64,000 bases of DNA from the NCBI GenBank assembly GCA_003342895.1, contig PTFA01000318.1, positions 352,588-416,587 of the forward strand. Direction: 5' to 3'. This document shows positions 13,754-28,437 of this stretch, piece after piece (within the stretch, counting starts at the first letter, position 1; each line of letters opens with the position of its first letter). The position numbers were made by a program, and so were the translations under genes. This DNA is from Casuarius casuarius (lineage: Eukaryota; Chordata; Aves; Casuariiformes; Casuariidae). The notes below the pieces were generated by a model. The model was not told the origin of the DNA. It saw only the letters and a program-made list of their open reading frames with translations, and ran no database searches.

Positions 13754-16700
13754 CTGAAAGGTTTGACATCGTCATCAGTATGGGCAACAGTAGAAAAGAC
13801 AGGATATTAAAGGAGAAAAGAAAAAAAAGGCTATGGAAGAGTGAAGAGACAAGGATANAGCCAGGGTGACTGCAACAGAAAGTAGGACTTGTAAAGAAGA
13901 GAAAAAATAAAGATGCAGAAGATGTCTCACTTGAAAAAGGAGGAGCCAATTGCAAAGACCTGAGGGATGGTGGTAAGCAGCAATAGGTAGATATATACAC
14001 CATTTGGTCCTTTTCATATCATAAAAATCACTTTGCTGTGTGGTGTTGTCTCTCAAAAGTTTGAGACCCTTCTGTTGGTGCATGCCTGCTCAGTAGCTGT
14101 TGAAGGACATCATTCATGGTGGTTTGTCCCACCTGTTCGCTCAAACCCTCAAGGGGCTGGAGTGCATTTGGTGCACACCTGAAATGTATCATTTAGTTTC
14201 CTCAGAAGAATAGTCTGCACAATCCAAAACCACTCTGTGATCTGAATCACAGCACCATAGTGGGGATGAGAGAGGGACTCACTTCAAAAACACACTACTG
14301 TTCCAAATAAAATGCTGATGTGAACACATTTTGAGGACTATCAAAATATTGTTTTGGCAGTCTCTGCAGTCACCTGGGTGTTGTTAGGGCTTTGGCTATT
14401 TCTTNAATAAGAGGTGACCAGGTCTCCTGCCTTATATAATGCTGAGGAACACGTCCTGAACTTTCCAGCTTTTCAGAGGGTCTAAGTCTTGGGCAGGCTC
14501 TTACCCTTCTTACCCACATTGTCCATAGCTTATCATATCTCTGCGAGTGCCTCTAAGAACTTTTGCTGCTATACAGGCAGGAGGAAAAAAGAGCTCCTAN
14601 CTGAATTTCTGTGAAGAAGCAGTTAGGAATTTGTCTGCTTACTAAAAAACTACTTACAGGAATAAAAGCAGCTCTCTGTCACTTTGCCAGAATATATTAA
14701 AACACTAAAGCATGAAAAACATATCAAAGCTGTTGGGAGTGAAGCCATGCGTACAGAATAGAGTTGCTCATTTTGGACTGGCTTCTTTCAATTCAGAACT
14801 TCAACTCTTCATAAAAACACAGGATCTAACCTTGCAAGACTTTTGTCATTTTCTGAGAGAAATCAATAGAGAGTACTCAGAGCCTTACAGAAGCTACCTG
14901 TCTACTGTGGTAAATGAGGTCTTTTTACTCAATTAACAGTGCGGTTTCTTTAATTAAAATCTGTTAATTAACAATCTCTTGTAATGGTTTTGAACTAACC
15001 AGAAATGCTTTCACACTGACTTGAAAAAAGGAACTCATACACCCAACAGGACAGCTATGCACGAATGACTAGAGAGAGCAATGCAGTGTCTGCCTGCTGG
15101 TTACTAATACCACATTACTGCCATCCAGTGTTAAAGGCAAAAGCCCATCTCCTCTGCAAGTCACCTACCGAATTTAGCGATGGTCAGCCTTTTTCTGGAC
15201 CACCACCTTCCTTAACGTATCTTAACATCCTCATCTTAAACTACTACAGATCCTTTGTGCTCTTTATTGTATTTCCTCTACCAGATTGGACAGTTGCTCT
15301 TGGTTACACTGCTGTTAGGGAAAGTTCTGCCATAGAGTCTAAAGGGAGCAAACATATGCTCTGAATATTAAAAAGGAATGATACTGAGGGTTGCCACTTG
15401 ATCATACTGAAAAGACGAGACTCCAACTCATTAATATACATTATCAATATATTTAAAGTGACAAGGAAAATTGCTTTTTTTGATTTGAGAAGTTCAAATA
15501 CGCTCTCTTTGCTAGCGTGCAAATACCAGTGCACTAGAAAAGGGCTTGAAAATGTCTACATCAAAANAAAAACAAACTTACCGTTACTTTCCAAACAGAT
15601 GTAAAAACAAGAATATATATTTTTATTATTCAAGACATTTTATCACACTTAGGCATTTCTTTTGATATTTGCATTTGAGCTTGGCAGTGTCCCTTCTGTT
15701 AAGATGGCATAAATATAAGGTGTTTGCATGTATGTAGACACATATGCAATAGAAATACTAACGCATATGTAGTTCCATATTAGGAAATAGTCTTTTGTGA
15801 AAGCAGGATACTTTCCTGCTTTTAACGGTTTATAGATTACCTTATCCTGTGGTTTACAAAGTTTTCTAGAATCTCAAAATCAAATTTCACCAATAAAACA
15901 GAACACAAGTTTTTAAGTTTGGAATATGAATTAAGGTTAAGCACAACAACTGTGGCAGATCAGCATCTTCTGTGTCTGACATGACAGTAATTCCAGACAG
16001 ATTTGGGATAGGCATAAGAACAGAACATCCATTTGAGCCTGACATGAATATTCCCTGCCATCTGAATTTCTACAGAGAGCATTTCAAGAATAGACATTCT
16101 CAAAATGAAGCAAAAAGTCTCCCTAAAATAAGGTATGGGGTTTTGATCTGTGATCGGCTTCAGAAGAAGCTGATGTATTTGACCTCTCAGAGCATTTCTT
16201 CTGCAACATGAAGGATATTTTAAACTTCGAGAGAGTGCTGTGATGATAGGCAGTTTATTTGCTCAACTTCCTTTCATAAAACAAAAATATTTGGATGGAA
16301 ACAGTAAGAAAGGATTGTAGCAAGAATGCTGGAATGCTGAAGCATAAACGTTACATTAAGGAGAAAAATAAATGTTTTTAAATCACTTGCAATATTTTTG
16401 GCAGTCATTATACAGACACAATGTGAGATATGTTTCTTTTCCATACATGCTTCCAAATCATAGCATAATCAAAAGCAGGAAAAAAAGAAGCAATCTTTGT
16501 ATCTTTCAAGAACATAAAATGCTACATCCATCCTGCTTGCTAATCATTCGTTCGGTTTCTGCATGGAGGGCTTTCTAGTACCAGTAAGTGTGGTTGAACA
16601 AGTGAGCTTACATGCAACAAAGTTATTAAAAAATGAAGCTGTATTATTAATACAAGAGCAATACTGACCAACAAAGAAAAGAGTTTATGTGCTTTTTAAT

Positions 16701-16921
16701 GAATGCATCTTAACTATTAGCTGCATGCTGGCTCCTCAACTCTACTAGCATTCCAAATATCAAGCTTTAACCATAGACACTACTCTTCAGATAATACTCC
16801 CTTCCCTGTACTTAACTGTGATACACTGTCCAGTGGTTGGAATACTACTCTTATCCATGTCACGATTATCACTTGTAGAAATCCAAAGCTTACAATGGAA
16901 ACAGAGTGACCCCTCCCTCCT

Positions 16922-16942
16922 CCCCCCCCCCCCAAAAAAAAA
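16922..16942. repeat. C-run followed by A-run
   Basis: Twelve Cs directly followed by nine As, preceded by further CCCTCC-type sequence. A low-complexity tract of this kind is prone to length error. Confidence 0.8.
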
Positions 16943-17026
16943 GCCTGATTTCTTATAATTTTCCTTGATTAAACAATTGAGCCAATTACAAGATGAGGCT
17001 CTGGTTTTCTAATATATGCTAACATC

Positions 17027-17056
17027 TGTTAGCATAACAGATCTGTTACGCTAACA
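17027..17056. repeat. Near-perfect 30-bp palindrome
   Basis: The 12-bp arms are tgttagcataac and gttacgctaaca, which are complementary except at one position. They flank the central palindrome AGATCT. A further partial copy of the arm (atgctaacat) lies just to the left, so the arm sequence occurs three times within about 40 bp. No transposase or target-site duplication is evident. Confidence 0.75.
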
Positions 17057-17960
17057 TATCTCTTCAGTAGCCCCATTAAATACGATAGGACTATTCGCTG
17101 GAGTGTACACTGCAGAATATGGATTCCCTAATTACTGCTTATCCTTCAGAAGTCTCATACTTTTACATAAGGGCTACTTGGCAGGTTCTCCAAGTTAACA
17201 GTTGTACCGACTACCTGGGCTTGGGTCCATTCAGCAGCTGCTCTTGCTGAAGAACTGTTTTCTGTTCGCTCAACCCTTCACCTGGACAAGTGTTTGAAAT
17301 GCAAGTCCTTTCGGACTCTGCATTTGATACAGTTTAAAGAGGTCTGATTTTTTGGAAGGGGTAAGGGGAAGTGAGTTACAAGGCAGATTGAAATTCAAGG
17401 TCAAAATCACAAACTGATCACTCCAAATATGAGTTCCTGGGTGGTCTTGGCATATTTCTGCACTTCCAAACTTTCTGACATTGTTTTGTGCTGTTTTAGG
17501 GTAATCTGCATCTTCTCCTTAGCTAAATAGTCTTTTAGACACTGAAAAGTGGCATGGCAATGATGTACAGACTACTACCTAAGCTTTTCTTTCTCATAAG
17601 ACCTGCATTAGTAAGGGCATATATGAGCCCATTTTCAGAAAACACAAGAAAGTAAATAGTACAAAACCCAATAAACTGCAGCTTTACTTTGTAAGGGAAG
17701 CCTCATAGCGATAAAAGCACAACCATATAATTTTTTTTTGCCAAGTGCACCTCAGTCTTCTATAAAAATAGACAAATGGTGAGAAGGAGAAAATGAAGGG
17801 CAGAATATTACCCAGACTGTTGGGGAAGGTAGGGTTTGGTGTAAGGATTAATATAGCTTTCATTTTTTCCTGATTGAATTAATAATCTATGCCATAAGAA
17901 TATGACCATCTCATTCTACCACAGTAAATGATAATCTAAAAGTTTGTCTTGCTACCTTTC

Positions 17961-17981
17961 TTTTTTTTTTTTTTTTTTTTT
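17961..17981. repeat. Poly(T) tract, 21 bp
   Basis: Uninterrupted T run. On the minus strand it would be a poly(A) tail-like run, but the adjacent sequence does not look like any retrocopy I know. Confidence 0.85.
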
Positions 17982-20900
17982 AATCAGCTTGTGAATGAGC
18001 TTGTGAAAAAAATATGCAATAAGGTCACAAAATGAGGATAGCTTCCAAATGTCCCAGAGGCCCCGCTCTTAAAAATAACAGATAAATAATCTTAATACCA
18101 CCAATAGCACAACAGTAACGATTAACACAAACAATTAAATTTTACAGTGACTCTGTTCCATATTTAAGTAGTTATACATTGACTTCGCAAAAGTGAATCC
18201 AGAACTGTGCCTACTCTGAATTCCTTCCACATTATGATGGCCAGCAAGTGCTATGGCTTGTGAAAGGCAACTGTGTTCCTTTACAGCTTCTTTTTTCAGT
18301 TCTGATCCTATCAGGACAGAAGTCCACAGGGTCCTAAGGCAGCATTACATTTTAGTAAGGTATACATAGCTACCTCAAGCAACTTATTGAAATAAGATAT
18401 TTAGGAGCCCTCTGTGAGAGAAATATACGTGGCTCTAAGCCAGGGAAGACAGAATTCATTTATTCACTCGCTTCGGTCCTCCTGCTTTGCATCTGTGCAC
18501 TCCAATCCATGCATGCACGTTCAACCCCCAGACAGATTATGCAAATTCACATCATTCAGCATCACAAAGGATCAATTTCTAAATGACTGAAAATCCAAAC
18601 CAGCTTTCTTAAGTTTGCTGGATAGGATGCTGGCCCTGAGCAAATGCCAGCATACCTCTTCTTTGATAATCACAGACGCAGTCTCTGCCAGGGCTTGAGA
18701 GAACATGCCTGTCCAAAGAAAAGAAACGTGAACAGGAAATATTGAGTATCAACCCAGAAANTCATGCACTCATGGCAGGCCATACTTGAATTACATGACA
18801 TCCTCAGAAGGAGAGCTGATCATTTTCAGAACTGAAATAAGAGGGCTGCCTGTTGAAGTTACTAAGTTTTAGATGGAAAAGAATGTTTTTTCCCCAGCTA
18901 TTCATAACTGATATATTCACTGTTTACTGTGTGGCAAATAGAATAACTTTAGACAATGAAGTTTTAACTTCATAAACTAACTCTATAGTTTGGCCCCTAA
19001 ATTATAGCTTGCTCCAAACTCAATTTACAGTGGCTAATACATTAGGGAAGCTCTTATCCTTTAGGAAGAAACCTCTCTTCCCAGGGTTTTCATTGCCTAT
19101 GTTTGAAAGTATACATTTTCACTGGAAAATAAAACTTGCAGTGAACATTCAGCACATCGCTGGAGCCCCTGAATCACTTATTAACTTGTAAACTCCTCTC
19201 TTCCGAAAATTCAAATATTACTGTCTGATGATTTTGTCTCTACTTTGTTTCAAATGACTTTAAAATAGCACATGCCTAACAGCCTAATTTGCAAAAAACT
19301 ACTCATACTAACATGTATAACTATACACACAATGATAGCAGTAATTAAAGTCTATCTTCTAGCTGAATTATCACATATACTATTGTGTAATGGACAGAAA
19401 ATTTCATATATCAGCTGTGATTCTCAGCATGTCACCACTGTCCAAGTCTGCAGACATGCCCTGACAAATCAGTGCCCAACTCAGCATGGCCACTCCAATG
19501 TTACCACTTAAAAGCCTCACACTTCTCTCAGAGGAATATGACCCAAGGGAGCTGCAAATGATCTGACTCCAACCTACCTTGTTAGAAAGAAAAAAGAANG
19601 TAGAATGAAATCCTGATCCCACTGAGGTTTAGTCACAAAACTCCTGCTGGCTTCAGCAGGACTGAGATTTCAGAGAAAGTCTTTGGAAGGATGAATTCAG
19701 TCAAGCAAAGCACAAAAAACAACCTATTTTGCCAAGTTCCTTTTGGATCAACTTTGAATCGGCTCAAGACTCAATTACCATGTATCAGTTTAGCTTAGGA
19801 AATTGCACTCATACATGGGGAAAAAATGTAAGTTAATGCACCTTCATCGAGTCCTCTTTCATCGCAAGTGAAACCAAGTTAGACTATACTGCATCTTCCA
19901 CAGGCCAAGAGTTATACCTTAAATGGCATGCAGTAACTGATGGTGAGACTGCATGCTCATTTGGGAAATCTGCCTCCATTTTTCAGTTCAGAAAATAAGT
20001 GAATAGTAAGAAAAAAGTAGAAGCAAGTAATTTGTTGGGAGGGGACCAGAAAAGTTTTACAATAAAGACTAGAAATCCTGTTTGCCTATCTATGACATTA
20101 TAATATGTGTCATAGTAATGGTCATCCAAATGGCAGTGAAGAAAGACAGAAACCATTACAAATCCAGAGAAATGCCAACAGCCATTACAATGATAATACA
20201 GTAATGCAACAATTCCTTCACTCAGGATGGCACCACGAATCTGGATTTTGCACTCTTTAACACCATAAGAAGAACGCCTAATCTCACGGAATTTGCAGGA
20301 GAAATAACAAAAGCACAAAGCACCACCACAGATTTGAATTTAGACTTTTTTTTTTTTTTAAGACTATAATGTGGTCCAGTCCTTACTTTTGCATTTCAGC
20401 ACCCCATGACATAAACCTGATTTTCCACAGAAGTCTTTAATCCAAACTGAATTGTCACAAGAGTGAAGAGCTTTGACAGCAACACCACCATATGATATAT
20501 ACGTACTTCTGAGCCAGACTGTTCTTTTTCAATTCATTCCATAAGGGGATTGACCGCACTGGAAAATTAAATATGCCAAAGTTCCAAGCTCTCACAATCT
20601 GCTGACTTTATTCTCTTCCATTTTGACATTTTCGTGCCATCATCATGTTTTAGCAAACAGAAGCAGAACTACCTGCAGGACTACCTACTAAGAAGCACGT
20701 GTACTGCATTACAACATTTTAAAACATCATTGCTCCTATTTTCTCTGATTTCTACAATTATTTCATTCTAGATAATCTGGATCTGAAGGGGGAAAGGTCA
20801 CCATATTTAAAAAACAAAACAACAACACATTGCAGTCATGTGCATAGCAAGTCTTCTGGGACTTGTTGTTGAAATCATTATTCAAGATATCTCCAAACAA

Positions 20901-23900
20901 ACAAAGCCTATCTCACAGCCTTCCAGTAACAGCATATAAAGTGGAAAAATGCCAGCATAGCAAAGCTTTTATTATCCAATTAATCTGAGATTGTTTATTT
21001 TCTAAAATAAAAGGGAATTATTTAGTTGCACTCTCTGGAGCAAGCACTTATACAGGCAGTAACTAAATAAAAAACATGAACAGCGCAGAGATTACCAAAG
21101 AAAAACAGCGCTTCTTTTCAGATGACACCACGTTGGAATTAAAGTAGCAAGACAAGCTAATGCTAGTACAGTATTTTGTACCTGATTCTGGTCACTCACT
21201 ATTTTCCTTCTGTCAAAGCTAAATCTTCTCCACATTTACAAAAGCTGATAAGGACCTTTACAGAACCTTAAAAATCTTGATTTTTAGACTACTGGTCAGC
21301 TAGACTTTGATCTTTAATTTGCACAAAATGCACATACAAGAACTTGTGAGTGCTCAGAAAAGGTAAACACCTTTAGGTCGTGCCCACAAGATTAGAGACA
21401 AGGCTTAGGCTCCATCGATAAGAAGCCTCTAAAAAGTTCTTTGCCAATTTTCAATTTCAGGCTCTTCTTCAAAGTAGAAATACTGTAGGTTCAATTTACT
21501 GCTGCTATCTGCATTTTATTAAATATATCTCTGAGAAACTGGCTTTCCCTCGTATAAGATTTTGTCCTTTAACCATTTTCTAGACAAAGAGGGCTCCAGT
21601 TTTAAGCCATTAATACAGTTCACATTCTACATTTCTCTTTTTTTGCCTTCCTAGCTTAGTAGTTCAGATAGTCATACAGAAGAGAATTTTATCTATCTGC
21701 AGCAGCTCCTATTTAAATACAGTATTAGCTGACCAAGGTTAGACCACATTGCATTTTTACAATGTAGCTTCTCTAACTCTCACTTCCTTAAGAATTTAAG
21801 TTTCCTGACTTACATAAATCTGTAGTTATGCTCAATATGATTTCCATCTGCTTATGACAAGTATGTAAACCCAAAAGGGCCTCAGTTTTAATTTGGACCC
21901 TAAAGGGCAATTATGTCTATTATTCAAAACTGAATTCCTGCATCTCAGCTTTCTTCCAACTGGGATCACACTTGAATACAGCTGTTCTTGTTTTGGTCAT
22001 TTGAATTTTCCACAGGTGTTGAGTATAAGGGGAGCCATGAGTTGGCAAGTGGTCCTATTTTTTCTCCTAACCAACAGTCTGGAAATCATACCTTAGCATC
22101 TCCTTGCCCATGGCAAGCACACAAATTTCAATCAGTGCCTGAAGCTAATCCATCCCACCCTATAGACCCAGAACCTGTTTAGAATATGGATGCTCAGAGC
22201 CACAAAACGCAAGACACAAATTAACAAATTGCTCCTGGTAATAAAAAATATATGAGCACCCCACAGTAAGATATTCTGTCAAGTACCTATGAACCAGTCC
22301 TGCTGTCGCAGATTCATAGCTGCCAGCTCTACTGTTAGCTTTACTGCTAGAAATATTACAGAACTCAGCATAGTCACATCCACATGTTTTCAAGCACATA
22401 AATAGCTTAGACAGAAACTATCACCTTAGATTATTTATTGCATTCCTGCTATGTTTGCTCTGTTCAATATACTTGAGTCTTAAACATCATGAGCAGTATG
22501 AACAAACTCTCCTCCAATACACAATTGCATTTAAACACAGAAAATAATCCCTGTGGGTATTATTATGCAGTGTAATAGGTTGCACTACCTGCGAATGTTT
22601 GCTGGTTACTCACCTTAAAAAGAGTTGGGTGCCATTTGCAGTCCGCAACACCTTCTCAGCCTTAGAACTAATGAACTTATTCTTGTTCCTGCTAGAAAAT
22701 GACATTTTTTGTCTTAATGAAGGCCCATAACACATACTGTATACAGATACATTACTTGTATATAACTCATTGACAACCCACTTCTTGNGCTGTTTTGTTC
22801 TAGCATATCTAGCTATGCAAACTGTTAGCCTCCCATGCCACAGCCACCACCAAGGTAACTACTTTGTCCCACTCTACTACCTAAACGGTTCACAGCTTCT
22901 GATGATAAATGATCTAGAGCAAGTAACTGCACTTTGCTTGAGGCACTAACTGTGGAGCAAGGTAGAAAAGAACACACTACAGCCATTTGCTTGGCAGTAG
23001 CTCCACAGGGATTTGGAGAGGCACTCTCACTTTCTCAAGGAGCAATATCTTATGCCATACTGAACTATGTATTTCCTAAACACACCATTCCTCTTCCAGA
23101 GGGTGTCATGAAAGCGACTTTCTAAGTAGTAAAATGCTCAGAAGTCCAAATTACATGCCAAATTAGAACATTGTTCCTGCTGCTCCCTCCCTCCCCCATT
23201 TTAACAGCATATCTGTGACACAGCAAGCTATCTTTGTAAAGAGACTTGACAAATAATTAACTTGAATATCAACATTTCAGCTCTATCTGGGTTTATCAAA
23301 GTACAAATCTGCCTATCTGTAAATCCTAATTTTGTCTGAAAAACTCCTCTTTTGATCAGTTTATGCAGAGTCAAAGCAGAATGACTTATCTATTTGTTCT
23401 TTCTAGGGTATCACTCTACAACATGGCTATTTCATAATGGAAAAAGGGAAATACAAGGCACGATGCAAGACCTGAATGTGCCTCATGTACAAAGTGTTCT
23501 ANGGATTTTGTTAAGATCCAGGTGTAAAAGACCTCTTTTCCACTCCTCGCTCTGCTGCAGACTTGTTTTGAACCCCTCTGAGCATTTATAAGCAGCGTGC
23601 ATATTCTTATTTTCATATGTCCAACTACTGACCCTTTAGGAAGTCAGAACTTCTGCTTTTCAGTGTTTCTTCAAATCCGTCCTCTGAGTATTCCAAGCTC
23701 CATTCCGAAAATTGAAGTTCTTTTAGTATAGAGACAGCAAACACAAAAAAATAAAAAAAAACCCAGATGAGTAAAACTGGGTCCCCACTGAGCTCTGTTC
23801 ACTGAATATACACAATACATACAAAAACTAGAGTGTAACTACATGTAAATTGTCCTGGGGACTGACTTCTGGCAGCTTCAGGGTTATAAATTACAGTAAG

Positions 23901-26264
23901 AACTACTGGAGCCTAACTACTGAAAAGGATATTGTCATACATAGTGATTTTGCACCTGTGGAAGACATGCTTCTTAATTTGCATTTGTCTCAGTTGCTCA
24001 TGTGCTCATGGAAATAGTATTGCACAGCGTTGATGAAAAATGACTTTGGAAGGAAGCTGTTAATAAAATGCATGAACTGGGGACAAGGAGAAAAAGAACA
24101 GTATCAGATTTTCACTCTACAATTGGAGTAAACTTCAACCAAACGCTGCACAGGTATGGAATGTATTTTAGCTTCCTTGGGATTCACCAATTTCTGCTTC
24201 ATCCACCTTTAACAGTGTCCTGATGCATACACATGACCACTAAGCTATTTGAGACCACATCTTTACCCAAGATGTAATTAGACAAAAGCATGCCTTTCCG
24301 GGTGGGAGATTTTAGAAAATAACCATCTTCTGCAGACCTGATCTACAGTTTCTCAACAGTATAAACAAAATTTAGCTCTGCAGTGGTGACACTGTTTAAG
24401 ATTCTGCAAGAGACAAGACTAGCAGATTAGCCAAGAGGCTATGTATGACACATGCCTGGGACAGGGCTATCGAAGACAGTTTGAATTTACCAGTGAGGAC
24501 GGTGTGTACATGTTTGCATCGCTCTTCTTCCCCCTCACTTATTTCTTTTCTCCCTTTCAGGCTGATCTCTTCCTAGGATTCCTTTCCAAATAGCAGTATA
24601 TTAGAAGGCTTGAAGCACTAGAGTTGATCATCAGACTTCCGCCACAGAGAATTGACTGGTAATTGTTACTACGCTGATACAGAAACCAGGACTGGCTGTT
24701 GTGGTAATGCCTGCTACTCAAATAATGTTTCTCTCCTAAGGAAAAACTTATAGTAAATACCAGGGGATGTGGCCACTTATTCTGATATCACTTAGCTGCC
24801 TCTGGCAAGCTGCTGCCCCAGGAAGCTGCTTAATTTGCCTATACTTAAGAGACAGCTAGTTTTTTTTCTAACCAACCTTGAACTCATTTTATTAAGTGGA
24901 CACACCATAAGGAAGAAACACATGATGAACAACAGCTACAGGCATAAGAAATACACAGGAGCTGTTTTCAGATTTGGGAAACTAGGTCACTTCTTCCAGA
25001 CTGACGGCACACATTCTCCGTCACTTTCACTTTTCCTGTCCTACACCTATCCTTTCCCAATGCAATGCTTTAGCCACAGGAAAAATTCCTGGCCACTAAG
25101 AGAAGCTGAGGCTCTAGAAGTATGACTCTTCTGTCTGACACATTTTATCAACCAGCTGGTTTTGGTGGCATCTTTCCCTTCCAAACAAGCAAGACTTCTG
25201 CACCCAGGCAATACCTTTCAAATCCACATTCATGCTGGGAAGTGTAAAATACTCTTCCTTCTCCCTACCTAATTTTTTCAATTCTGGAAAAGAAAGAAAG
25301 TTCCCTGAGCAAGAACACTGGAAAGACACAGTGCAGGAGGTGGTAGCTGGCCAGCTTCAGAAATACTGAACAAAATGAAAAGCTATTAACACAGAAGCCC
25401 AGGTGTGCTGGTTGTAAACCAGGCCTCTTTAGACAGGCACACCCCGACCACAATTCATAACCCACTATTCTATGAGGAACACTTCCCTTTTTCCAAAAGA
25501 GAGGGATATTAATCATTAGGGTGAGAAGCAAAAATCTCCCCATTAACTGACTCCTCTAGAGATTCTATTCCCAGAGGCACATTTAAGAAACCCAGCCAAC
25601 CAAAGCAAGTCACTGTAATATAACCCAACAACATGTTATCCTGCGAAGTGGCAGCACACACCTCCTTCGGATCTGGAGCTAAATTTCCCCGCTGCTGAGG
25701 GCAAGACAGTGGCTGCAACTGAGTTTTGATTCACTTCCTTCCCTAGTATGATAATGGTAACTAACGAAAACTGTCCTAAGCACAATAAACTATAAACTAA
25801 TGATGATGTTGCATCATATGCCGAAAATGTCAGAAAACATCTTTAAACAAACGGCTAATAGATCTTTAGCATTTAACTGCAGATGTCCAGATTACCATTG
25901 CCATAAACACACAATCACTTCTGGGTAAAACTTCTCTCCCTTCCAAGTGACTACATAAAGTCTTGGATGAATATAATTAGGATTAGACTTCTAGCAGAAC
26001 CTTCTTAGTTTAATAAATCATATTCTAAAGTGCCTACTGTGAGACCATGCTTCATTGCCATCCATCTCTCCCAAGAATTGAAAAGTAGTACTAATTCTTA
26101 CCATTTGTAATTAGAAAGGTAGCTGCATACTCCAACCAGAAACACGACCTCACTGTGTTCAGCACCGTACTGACTTCCAACTCAGTAACCTGCAAAAATC
26201 AACAAAGTTAGATGCTACACAAAAAGTGCACAGCAAAAAGGGCAGGAAGAAAACCAGAAACATG

Positions 26265-26350
26265 GAAATGATGTAACCAACCTAAGGGAATGAAACTTAC
26301 CAGTGGCAGAGCCAAAAACACAGCACCACTCTTAGCTCTGTACTCTGCTC
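26265..26350 (-). mobile_element. Possible MIR-like remnant
   Basis: The segment 'aacttaccagtggcagagcc' followed by a decayed match to the downstream MIR region resembles the reverse complement of MIR. It is weaker than the 10,880 copy and based on eye matching only. Confidence 0.2.
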
Positions 26351-28399
26351 AAAGCTTTGGCCCTCTACAGCTTTGGCAATCTATTTTTTTTTTTTCTTAA
26401 AACTGTTGTCAGTTCACTACAGCTTTAGAAAAGGCAGGATCCTTTCAGAGCGACTCTTTGCGCCCTGTGCTCCTGACCCAACTGTCCTGCTAATTCTGAA
26501 AGCAGTACTAGCTGACATTCCTCACCTTGATCACATCTACCAGTGACATGAAGCATGAAGAAAAGGTAGGATGCTCTCTAACACACTTCACAGACTACTC
26601 CTTTATCAGTTTGAGAACTAAAGAGAAAATCGTTTTGCTGCCAGTAACAATGCATGCGATTATTTAAACTGGCAAACAATAACTTCCTAATTCAACTTTT
26701 CTTATAACTAAAAGCAAACTAAAAGTGTGCAGAAAATTTGTGTGGAGAGAAAAGGATCTCTGCATCCCGCTAACACGCTGCTCAAACTGAACCTATCCAG
26801 CAACTGCTGCTTTGAACAACAGTGTTTCAGATTGTTAAAGACCCCTTGTTCTTATGCGTGCTACTCAACACCTTTGACAACTTCAATCAGCAGGACTCAC
26901 CAGTATAGTAGCTAGTTGTCCATTAAGACTCAGACACTGAAAGTAAATCATTGGACTCAGGTGCTCTGGTACCTCAGTTAGACCTCTCAGATTCCGTTTG
27001 GTCTTTCAAAAACTTCAAACTAAATTCATATTTAAAATGTTGTCCTATCAGAAAAAGGTCACATTTCATCATTTTCTGAAACACGTTCCCAAAGCAAAAA
27101 AACCACACAATTAAAATGGTCATCCATCCTAGCATCCAAATGGGCATGAAGACTACTGCCAGCCAGATGTGCTCCTTCACTCAAGTTCAAGTGGCTTAGA
27201 ATTAACCATGTCTCTGCTTGAACATTTCTAGCCCATCTTGGTGCAAAGTAAAATAGGTCACCTTAAAACACCAGAGTGGAGAGCAACTTCATGGCTTTTT
27301 CTAACTTGGCTGCAAGAGCACATTTTGACTATGATCCAAAGATCCCTTCACATCCTCTTCACACTTCTAAGCCTCACTTACCCGAGTTTTGCCTTCTATC
27401 CACCCTGAAACAACTGCACAACACTTTTGATCAGCACTAAGAAACAGTCTCCAGGCAAATTCAAAATAAACATAAGGCCCAAGCTCCTGGATTGGATAGG
27501 CCCTTTTCCTCAAAGTCGGCTGATGCTGAAGGCTGGCATTTGTTTCTAATTAACAGTGTTTTTCCTGTTAGGACAACTGTGGTACCCATCAACATTCTAA
27601 ATGGCTTTTCGATCTTTCTGGCCTCTCCATTTAATGGATTTGAGCTTTGGTCTCATAAAACCCAAATTAAGTGTATGATACCATCACAAGTTCTCAGTTG
27701 TACTCTAGCAACAGGTACCAAACCATATTTTTGCTGTTCACACATGGATGCAAACATGTCATTTCCTTGAAACCAACTACATTCATTCACCAGCAAGGTG
27801 AGACAGTTTAGTCCCTGCTGGGGATATTACTTTTTTCCCCACACCTGCCTTGCATCTGCTGATGGAAAACTTCACACAAATTAGCAACAGTAATGGCTCT
27901 TCCTATTAAAAACGAATTATTGGGCTGCCAGAAATTCTTCTGTGCTGAGTCCCTGGGTGGAGCTTGCCAGACCTTAAGGAAGCAGCTGCAATAGTCTCGG
28001 TCAGCCACCCAGTGAGAACCGTGTGAAGATTTGGAGCTGAATGGTGGTAGATGAGTAGCTATCCTGTTTCCCCTACTGTTCATCAAGACAGCGTCAATGC
28101 CCAAGTAAGCTAACATGCATTCTTGCTTGCGGTCCTTACAGCAGAGGGATGTAGAGGTTCCATTTCTCTCAGCTGAAATACAGCACTGTCTGAGACATTC
28201 TCTTGTTGTTTCTCCTGGAAGTTGGTGTGAAAACAACACTTTACACGTGATGCATTTCCAGAAACACTGCCACAAGAATGTGCTATTCTGTGTGGTGAAA
28301 TAAAGACTTACGGCTGCAGAAGATCTAAGCAGCAGAGATACAGCCAGCAGCGCAAAAAGATGCCAGGGAGAACTCTACCCCAACATCCAAGTTGGGCAA

Positions 28400-28437
28400 A
28401 AAAAGAAAGAAAGAAAGGAAAAAAAAAAAAAAAAAGG
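28400..28437. repeat. (AAAG)n / poly(A) tract
   Basis: AAAG repeats run into about 17 consecutive As. Simple sequence with no gene context. Confidence 0.8.

Larger units (their letters stand above)
14100..26260. other. Intergenic DNA, no gene recognised
   Basis: AT-rich sequence with short frames on both strands, scattered Ns, a C-run/A-run at 16,922-16,942, a 30-bp palindrome at 17,027-17,056, a 21-bp T-run at 17,961-17,981 and a T-run near 20,347. None of the frames has recognisable protein similarity or a convincing splice context. Confidence 0.55.

Noticed and set aside
24540..24580. Good acceptor-like site (pyrimidine tract then 'cag|gctgat', +)
   Set aside because: The sequence after it has early stops and no paired donor or neighbouring exon was found.
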